The notes under the pieces were generated by a model. That model had not been told where the DNA came from. It searched no databases and saw only the letters and a program-made list of their open reading frames with translations. Both the position numbers and the translations under genes were made by a program. This document shows positions 13,132-17,575 of a stretch of DNA of 17,575 bases, piece after piece (position 1 is the first letter of the stretch; the number at the start of each line of letters is the position of its first letter). The DNA is from CSP1-4 sp036559965 (GTDB lineage Bacteria; Chloroflexota; Limnocylindria; Limnocylindrales; CSP1-4): positions 1-17,575 of the forward strand of contig DATBSD010000122.1 in assembly GCA_036559965.1 (NCBI GenBank). The letters are read 5' to 3'.

Positions 13132-14541
13132 TTAGGGCAGCTGGACGAGCTTGGTCCCGGCGACCAGGGCAGCGGTCGCTGCCTTGAAGGCGTCGGACAG
13201 GTCGGCCGAGGCACCGGCCGTCTTGGGGACGCAGAAGTAGTGGTCCTTGTCGGCGTTCTCCTGGTCACCGCAGGGCAGATCCGCCGACGTCACCTTGGGC
13301 ATCGCGGGCGACGTCGCCGTGGCCATGCTGGCGACGAGGACCGAGGCCTTCTTCGTCCGGAAGGTGCTGCCGCTGCCGTCGGGGCAGTCGATGTCGTTGC
13401 TGCCGTCGAGACCGAAGGCGATGGTGAAGACCTCGATGCCGGTCGTCGACTTGACGGTCGTCGCGGTGTCGTTGGCCTGCTTGCAGTAGTTGCTGTTCGA
13501 TGGCGTCGAGACGGCCGCGTTGGGCTGACCGTCGCTCATCAGGATGATGCCCTTGGTCACGCCCGGCCGGCCGTAGGTCTGCAGCTCATATGCGGCCTGG
13601 GGCATGGGGTCGGTCAGGTCGGTGCCGACGCTCGAGTTCGAATAGCACTGGATCGCGTTGTCCATGTTGCTGCCCGAATTCGCGAAGTTCTGGTTGACGT
13701 GCGGGTTGCGGCCCTGCCAGGTCAGGCCGGTCAGGCCGAGCGGCACCCAGCGGCTGAGGTCGCCGGGCACGTTGGCCGAGCCGAGGGACGTGGCCGGTGT
13801 GGTCGGACAGCCGTTCACGGTACGGCTGGGCCCGAGGAGCGAGAAGCCGAGCCACTGGTAGGCCGGGTTGAGCATCGTTCGCACGGACTGCATGGCGTTG
13901 CGGGCGTTGGCCGTGTCGACGCCGTTCATGCTCTGGGTGCGGTCGAGCACGACCACGATGTCGACGGGGTTCTCCGGGGGTGAGCCGCACGGCCCACGAC
14001 AGGCGGCCGAGGTGACGTTGCCGGTGCTGGCTTGGTTGATGCCCACGACGCGCCCGAAGCTGTAGGGCACGGTGACCTCGCCGCTGAGGACGATCGTGTT
14101 GCAGATGTCACCCGTGCTCGGCACGCAGACCGCCGTGCAGACGCTGGTGTTGCACGTCCAGGCGTTGGCCGGGACGGTCGCGGGCAGCGGGCCGGGGTCG
14201 CAGGTGCCCGGGACGTCGCTCAGGCGTGGCAGACCGTTGACGGCACCGATGAGGCAGCGGAAGGAGACGGCGGGATTGCCGACCGGCGTCGTGCCCGGGA
14301 AGTTCTCGTCGAGATACTGACGGGCCAGCGCGTCGGCGTTCGCAGCGTTCGCCGGCAGCATCGCGGCACCCGCGAGCGAGCCGGAGTCGAGCGCGTTCCA
14401 GAGATCCTGCTCGGCCAGCCGGAGGCGGCCGACGTCGAGCACGATGGCCGCGAAGCCCATGATGACGACGAGGCAGAGGGCGAAGAGGACGAGGATCTGC
14501 CCCTTCTCGCCTTCGGAACGGTCTGGTGTCTTCGACATCAT
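13132..14541 (-). CDS. TadG-like exported protein with von Willebrand A domain, cysteine-rich
   Basis: A 469-aa protein with the N-terminal Tad membrane anchor (KGQILVLFALCLVVIMGFAA, about 13-36), followed by DVGRLRLAEQDLWNALDSGSLAGA, typical of Tad_N/TadG proteins. A vWA domain follows from about 193: VDIVVVLDRTQSM (Asp200, Thr202, Ser204 as a DxTxS MIDAS variant), GSNMDNAI (Ser291) and ILMSDGQPN (Asp337). The region outside the anchor holds 14 cysteines, unusual enough to suggest a disulphide-stabilised extracellular protein. The start is the ATG at 14541; a second ATG follows directly. AAGGGA lies about 10 bases upstream. It lies 44 bases after the tadE-like gene, surely one operon. TadG proteins accompany Tad/Flp pili, but no other Tad gene is in the window. 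The ligand is unknown. Confidence 0.88.
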   Translation of the reverse strand: MMSKTPDRSEGEKGQILVLFALCLVVIMGFAAIVLDVGRLRLAEQDLWNALDSGSLAGAAMLPANAANADALARQYLDENFPGTTPVGNPAVSFRCLIGAVNGLPRLSDVPGTCDPGPLPATVPANAWTCNTSVCTAVCVPSTGDICNTIVLSGEVTVPYSFGRVVGINQASTGNVTSAACRGPCGSPPENPVDIVVVLDRTQSMNGVDTANARNAMQSVRTMLNPAYQWLGFSLLGPSRTVNGCPTTPATSLGSANVPGDLSRWVPLGLTGLTWQGRNPHVNQNFANSGSNMDNAIQCYSNSSVGTDLTDPMPQAAYELQTYGRPGVTKGIILMSDGQPNAAVSTPSNSNYCKQANDTATTVKSTTGIEVFTIAFGLDGSNDIDCPDGSGSTFRTKKASVLVASMATATSPAMPKVTSADLPCGDQENADKDHYFCVPKTAGASADLSDAFKAATAALVAGTKLVQLP

Positions 14542-14585
14542 CGTGTCTGGGTCCCTTCGACTGGTCGCCGCGTGGTCGGGCGGAG

Positions 14586-15047
14586 CTATTCGATCCTCAT
14601 GAGGACGGTGCTGGACATCGGGATGTGCGTCCCGAACGTCAGAGGCCAGATCATCGAGTAGTCGTAGTCGACCTGGACTCGGACGGAGTCACCGGCCACC
14701 CACTGCGGGCTGGCGCAGGCGGCGAACGTCGTCGGGCTGGTCGGCCGGAGGCACGTCGTGGTGACGGTCAGGGCGGTCCCGTCGAGGCCGGTCGTCATGG
14801 CGCGAACGCGGCTCTCGATCGCGGTCGTGCTCATGGGGTTGGCGATGACGCCGAGGCGGGCGCCCTCGCGTGCGGCATTGATGATGGTCAGGTCGGCGAA
14901 CAGGCCGAGCCCGAAGTCGATCATGCCGGCCAGGAGCAGGATGAAGATGGGCAGGACGAGCGTGAACTCGACCAGCGACTGGCCGCGGTCGTCACGCGAT
15001 CGCCACCGCCGGCTGGATCGGTGCTTGCTGTTCGACTGATCGTCCAT
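14586..15047 (-). CDS. TadE-family pseudopilin-like protein
   Basis: A 153-aa protein with the TadE signature: short basic cytoplasmic N-terminus (SSRRWRSRDDRGQS), then LVEFTLVLPIFILLLAGMID (about 24-43) with the Glu typical of TadE-like pseudopilins, then INAAREGARLGV. The remainder is extracytoplasmic, with two cysteines. Two starts are possible: ATG at 15047 with GGAG 6 bases upstream, or ATG at 15059 behind GGGGGACAG, adding MENS. I used 15047. TadE is a minor pseudopilin of the Tad secretion/pilus apparatus. It forms a pair with the tadG-like gene 44 bases downstream. Upstream is a divergent intergenic region with inverted repeats. Confidence 0.88.
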   Translation of the reverse strand: MDDQSNSKHRSSRRWRSRDDRGQSLVEFTLVLPIFILLLAGMIDFGLGLFADLTIINAAREGARLGVIANPMSTTAIESRVRAMTTGLDGTALTVTTTCLRPTSPTTFAACASPQWVAGDSVRVQVDYDYSMIWPLTFGTHIPMSSTVLMRIE

Positions 15048-15157
15048 CGAGTTCTCCATCTGTCCCCCGTGTTGGCGACTGACGTTCGGGCCGCCAGTTT
15101 TCGGCCAACCTTGCATCGTTGCGCCGGCGCACTGGGACGATGGTCCGGGGGGTCCAC

Positions 15158-15173
15158 CAGGACGTTCGTCCTG
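15158..15173. repeat. 16-base near-palindrome, possible operator
   Basis: CAGGACG-TT-CGTCCTG is a perfect inverted repeat of two 7-base arms with a 2-base centre, about 100 bases upstream of tadE. The geometry suits a dimeric repressor or activator better than an RNA terminator, and no T-tract follows on either strand. The regulator is unknown; it does not match the LexA or CIRCE consensus. Confidence 0.45.
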
Positions 15174-15226
15174 ATTCGTGTTCGCAGGCGCCTCGCATGG
15201 CCGGTGGATGGGCGCGCCGCATCATC

Positions 15227-15245
15227 GGTCGAGGTACTTTCGACC
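15227..15245. repeat. Inverted repeat GGTCGA-N7-TCGACC
   Basis: Two perfect 6-base arms around a 7-base centre (GGTACTT), in the middle of the divergent tadE/ycaQ region. It could be an operator for either direction. The centre also contains TACTTT, a TANNNT on the plus strand, but more than 100 bases from the ycaQ start. Confidence 0.35.
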
Positions 15246-15343
15246 TCCGACTGAGGTGCCAACGAGGGACTGCTGAAGGTCCGGGCAGGGCACGGCGATG
15301 GCGCCGCCGCGGAACGACGCCGGCGCCCACCGAGCGCTTCCCG

Positions 15344-15349
15344 TACCCT
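15344..15349 (+). promoter_or_regulatory. Putative -10 box before the ycaQ-like gene
   Basis: TACCCT lies 7 bases before the ATG at 15357, where no Shine-Dalgarno exists. No -35 is visible. Position and form match the boxes before dnaJ, the HIT gene and ybeY. Confidence 0.35.
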
Positions 15350-15356
15350 GCCCGCG

Positions 15357-16664
15357 ATGCCCGCGACATCGCCGCCAGCCCGTCCGATCTCCGCCCCGGT
15401 GGCGCGGCGCTTCCTGGCCATCCACCACCTGCTGACCCCGCCGCGATCCCTGCCGGCCGAGCGCGACAGCGTTCTGGCCGTCATGGATCGGCTGGGCTCC
15501 TTCCAGTTCGACCCGCTCGGCGTGGCCGGCCGAAACCACGACCTCATCCTCCACGCACGGATCGCCGGCTATCGGTCCGCCTGGACGGACGAGCTCCTCT
15601 ACGAGCACCGCGTCTTCTTCGAAGGCGACAACAAGCAACTCTGCATCCTGCCCACGAAGGAGCTGCCCTACTACCGCATCACCTGGGACCGGAGCCGGCA
15701 GCACTTCGAGCAGCACACGCTCAGGCAGCACGCCGAGGTGGCCGACCACATCCTTGGCCGCATCCGCGCCGAGGGACCCCTCTCGACGCTCGACTTCGAG
15801 CGGGGACCGGCCATCGACTGGTATTGGGGCCCGACGAGCCAGGTTCGAGCCGTCCTTGAGGCACTCTGGCTGTCAGGCATCGTCGGGCTGGCTCGGCGCG
15901 ACGGCAACCGTCGCTACTACGACCTCGTCGAGCGGCTCTATCCCGCCGACCTCCTGGCCCAGCGCCCGACCGAGGATGAGCAGCTCCGGCACAAGCTCCT
16001 CTCCGTCCACCGGGCCAACGGCCTCCTGGGCACGAGCGGCAATCAGGAGCTCTGGTACGGCGTCTCCCGCCGCGATGAGACCGGCCGGTACGTCCGGGCG
16101 CCGGTGCGGGCGGTGTTCCGCGATGAGCTCGTCGCCGAGGGCGCGCTCGTGCCGGTCCAGGTCGAAGGCATCAAGGGCATACGCTTCGTGCCCGCTCGTT
16201 CGGTAGCGGACCTCGACCGGGCGGAGGTCGAGGTCGCCGAGGGCATGCCGCCTGGGGACAAAGCGGCCGGCGTCGCCTTCCTTGCGCCACTCGATCCGCT
16301 CTGCTGGGACCGTGAGCTCCTCGCGTTGCTCTACGACTTCGATTACGTGTGGGAGGTCTACGTCCCCCAGCCAAAGCGGCGCTGGGGTTACTACGTGCTG
16401 CCGCTCCTGTACGGCGACCGGCTCGTGGGTCGCATCGAGCCACGCATCGACCGTAAGGCGGGCACGGTCACCATCCTCGGCCTCTGGTGGCAGGACGGCA
16501 TCGAGCCCACGACCGAGCCGGGCCTGGTCGAGGCCCTGCGCGATGCCCTCTCCGACTACCTCGCCTTCGCCGGCGCCGACCAGTTGGCCTGGGCGGACGG
16601 CCTGTCGCGCTCTGCCCGGCTCATCGGCGCGCCGCGCCGGTCGGGGCAACGGGCGACAGCCTGA
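15357..16664 (+). CDS. YcaQ/AlkX-type DNA glycosylase (winged-helix HTH_42 family)
   Basis: A 435-aa protein of the winged-helix DNA glycosylase family (COG3214, HTH_42), which includes Streptomyces AlkZ and E. coli YcaQ, enzymes that release alkylated bases and unhook interstrand crosslinks. The catalytic-position motif is QFD (Gln50-Phe51-Asp52 in LGSFQFDPL), the QxD form associated with the YcaQ branch; AlkZ has QxQ. Other family blocks are VAGRNHDLILHARI, RITWDRSRQHFEQH, the winged-helix strand GLARRDGNRRYYDLVERLYP, FLAPLDPLCWDRELLALLYDF and the C-terminal barrel RWGYYVLPLLYGDRLVGRIE. The start at 15357 lacks a Shine-Dalgarno. The deacetylase gene begins 2 bases after its stop. Substrate range is inferred from the motif only. 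Confidence 0.9.
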   Translation: MPATSPPARPISAPVARRFLAIHHLLTPPRSLPAERDSVLAVMDRLGSFQFDPLGVAGRNHDLILHARIAGYRSAWTDELLYEHRVFFEGDNKQLCILPTKELPYYRITWDRSRQHFEQHTLRQHAEVADHILGRIRAEGPLSTLDFERGPAIDWYWGPTSQVRAVLEALWLSGIVGLARRDGNRRYYDLVERLYPADLLAQRPTEDEQLRHKLLSVHRANGLLGTSGNQELWYGVSRRDETGRYVRAPVRAVFRDELVAEGALVPVQVEGIKGIRFVPARSVADLDRAEVEVAEGMPPGDKAAGVAFLAPLDPLCWDRELLALLYDFDYVWEVYVPQPKRRWGYYVLPLLYGDRLVGRIEPRIDRKAGTVTILGLWWQDGIEPTTEPGLVEALRDALSDYLAFAGADQLAWADGLSRSARLIGAPRRSGQRATA

Positions 16665-16666
16665 CC

Positions 16667-17497
16667 ATGGCGCCGCGGCTGACGGTCGCCCTGACGTTCG
16701 ACCACGACGGCATCGCGTCCGAGGTTCGCCGCGGCGACGGCCCGATGGTCGTGTCGCGGGGTGAGTTCGGCGCCCGCGTCGGCGTCGGTCGGATCCTCCG
16801 GCTGCTCGAGCGGGAGAGCATCCCGAGCACCTGGTTCGTGCCCGGTCACACCATCGAGACCTTTCCTGACTCGGTCGCCGATGTCGTCGCCGCGGGCCAC
16901 GAGCTGGCCTGTCATGGCTGGCTCCATGAGGACCTGGCGACGCTGGACGCCGCTGCGCAGCGGGCCATCCTGGAACGCGCGATCGAGGCGCTCGCCGCGG
17001 CGGCCGGCGGGTCGGCGCCGACGGGCTTCCGCGCGCCCTACTGGTCCCTCGGTCCGGAGACGCTCGCCATCGTCGAGCAGCTCGCCTTCGTCTATGACTC
17101 GTCGCTCATGGCCGACGACACGCATCTCTACCGCGTCCGCATCGGCGATGTCCACGACGCCGCGGCGGGTATCAGCCGGCTGGGCGCCGACGGGCGGCTG
17201 GTGGAGGTGCCCATCAGCTGGGCGCTCGACGACTGGCCGCACTTCGAACCATCGACCAGCCAGGTCGGCCCGATGTCGGCGCCGTCCAAGGTGCTCGAGA
17301 TCTGGCTCGAGGAGCTGCGCTATGCCTGGGACGCCAACGACGGCGGCGTGCTGACGATCACGATGCACCCGGAAGCCATCGGGCGAGGGGCGCGGATGCG
17401 CATGCTCGAGCGCTTCATCGCGGAGGCACGCTCGCTCCAAGGCGTCACGTTCGACCGGCTCGACCAGGTCGTAACGAGGTGGCTCGAGGGACGCTGA
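16667..17497 (+). CDS. NodB-fold polysaccharide deacetylase (CE4 family)
   Basis: A 276-aa carbohydrate esterase 4-type protein expected to remove N-acetyl or related groups with a divalent metal. NodB motifs: LTFDHDG (about 8-14) with the paired Asp residues; HGWLHED (about 84-90), the HxxxH metal site; GFRAPYWS (about 120-127); and TMHPEAIGR near the C-terminus. The FDHD form and the segment STWFVPGHTIETFP resemble the PuuE/HpPgdA-like branch of predicted peptidoglycan or ureide deacylases. There is no signal peptide, so a cytoplasmic role is possible. The ATG lies only 2 bases after the upstream stop with no strong Shine-Dalgarno, implying coupling to the glycosylase gene. The natural substrate is unknown. 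Confidence 0.92.
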   Translation: MAPRLTVALTFDHDGIASEVRRGDGPMVVSRGEFGARVGVGRILRLLERESIPSTWFVPGHTIETFPDSVADVVAAGHELACHGWLHEDLATLDAAAQRAILERAIEALAAAAGGSAPTGFRAPYWSLGPETLAIVEQLAFVYDSSLMADDTHLYRVRIGDVHDAAAGISRLGADGRLVEVPISWALDDWPHFEPSTSQVGPMSAPSKVLEIWLEELRYAWDANDGGVLTITMHPEAIGRGARMRMLERFIAEARSLQGVTFDRLDQVVTRWLEGR

Positions 17498-17504
17498 ACC
17501 AGCG

Positions 17505-17575
17505 CTACTTGCGCAGCAGCCCGTCGAGGCGGCGCGAGCAGATGGCGAGGCCGATGGCGCCCATGGCGCACATGT
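17505..17575 (-). CDS. C-terminal tail of an unidentified gene, cut by window edge
   Basis: Reading from the right edge on the minus strand, a frame ends MCAMGAIGLAICSRRLDG-LLRK and then TAG. Only 22 full codons are visible. The Gly/Ala/Ile-rich stretch could be the last helix of a cytoplasmic or membrane protein; its GAIG pattern recalls the end of BadF/HgdC-type ATPases, but this is a guess. It would be convergent with the deacetylase gene, with 7 bases between the stops. Coding status is supported only by plausible composition and a sensible stop position. Confidence 0.45.
   Translation of the reverse strand, partial: MCAMGAIGLAICSRRLDGLLRK

Larger units (their letters stand above)
15060..15356. 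other. Divergent intergenic region between the tadE-like gene and ycaQ-like gene
   Basis: About 300 bases with no credible gene; frames here are Arg-rich shadows. It must carry promoters for both directions. I see two inverted repeats (15158-15173 and 15227-15245) and a possible -10 box before the plus-strand gene (15344-15349), but no convincing -35/-10 pair for the tadE side. Confidence 0.6.

Noticed and set aside
12292..13983. 563-codon plus-strand open frame opposite dnaJ and the tadG-like gene
   Set aside because: It spans two real genes and the hairpin/promoter gap between them and has no domain features; a high-GC shadow.
15158..15173. LexA (SOS) box
   Set aside because: The arms CAGGACG/CGTCCTG do not match the GAAC-N4-GTTC consensus spacing, so there is no basis for calling it LexA-controlled.
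15119..15859. Plus-strand frame starting in the tadE/ycaQ intergenic region
   Set aside because: It runs out of frame into the ycaQ-like gene and consists largely of Arg, Pro and Ala.
1..17575. CRISPR arrays, tRNA or rRNA genes, insertion sequences and attachment sites
   Set aside because: I saw no regularly spaced repeats, no cloverleaf-like or rRNA-like segments, no transposase or integrase motifs and no flanking direct repeats on reading through.

Overview
The window is very GC-rich, densely coding bacterial chromosome with short gaps, frequent 4-base overlaps and many GTG/TTG starts. No rRNA, tRNA, CRISPR array, transposase or phage gene is visible. The gene set (rpsU, yqeY, a seven-helix HD phosphodiesterase of the PgpH/YqfF type, ybeY, dnaJ, prmA, Tad-type secretion proteins, an LLM-class flavin/F420 enzyme) with strong G/C third-position bias fits a GC-rich Chloroflexota lineage best. 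This is an inference from gene content and style, not from a marker tree. The PgpH homologue argues against an actinobacterium.

Bases 1-7215 (minus strand) hold one gene train read right to left: rpsU, yqeY, pgpH, ybeY, a DinB_2-family gene, pth and mfd (cut by the left edge). A sigma70-like promoter (TTGACC-17 bp-TAGACT) precedes rpsU. The train serves translation and RNA quality control (S21, YbeY, Pth), c-di-AMP turnover (PgpH) and transcription-coupled repair (Mfd). Bases 7418-10072 (plus strand) hold two genes, an LLM-class oxidoreductase and an AMP-forming acyl-CoA ligase-like enzyme, probably one transcript. Their end meets a minus-strand lipoprotein gene at a shared CTAG, where both stop codons overlap.

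Bases 10069-13059 (minus strand) hold dnaJ, prmA, a HIT-family hydrolase and the lipoprotein gene. Bases 13132-15059 (minus strand) hold a tadE-like gene and a cysteine-rich TadG-like von Willebrand A gene. A strong hairpin and then a start-proximal -10 box separate them from dnaJ. After a divergent 0.3-kb intergenic region, bases 15357-17497 (plus strand) encode a YcaQ/AlkX-type DNA glycosylase and a NodB-fold polysaccharide deacetylase. The last 71 bases carry the tail of an unidentified minus-strand gene.

The dnaJ-prma and rpsU-yqeY-pgpH-ybeY blocks resemble the well-known dnaJ-prmA-...-rpsU-yqeY-...-phoH-yqfF-ybeY neighbourhood of Bacillus-like genomes. Here it lacks phoH and rsmE and is split by the opposite-strand LLM/ligase pair. 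The window is mostly housekeeping and I found no clear new defence or mobile system. The features most worth a second look are a recurrent TANNNT box 6-9 bases before starts without a Shine-Dalgarno sequence (possible leaderless mRNAs), a probable CTG start for prmA, and the cysteine-rich exported vWA protein.
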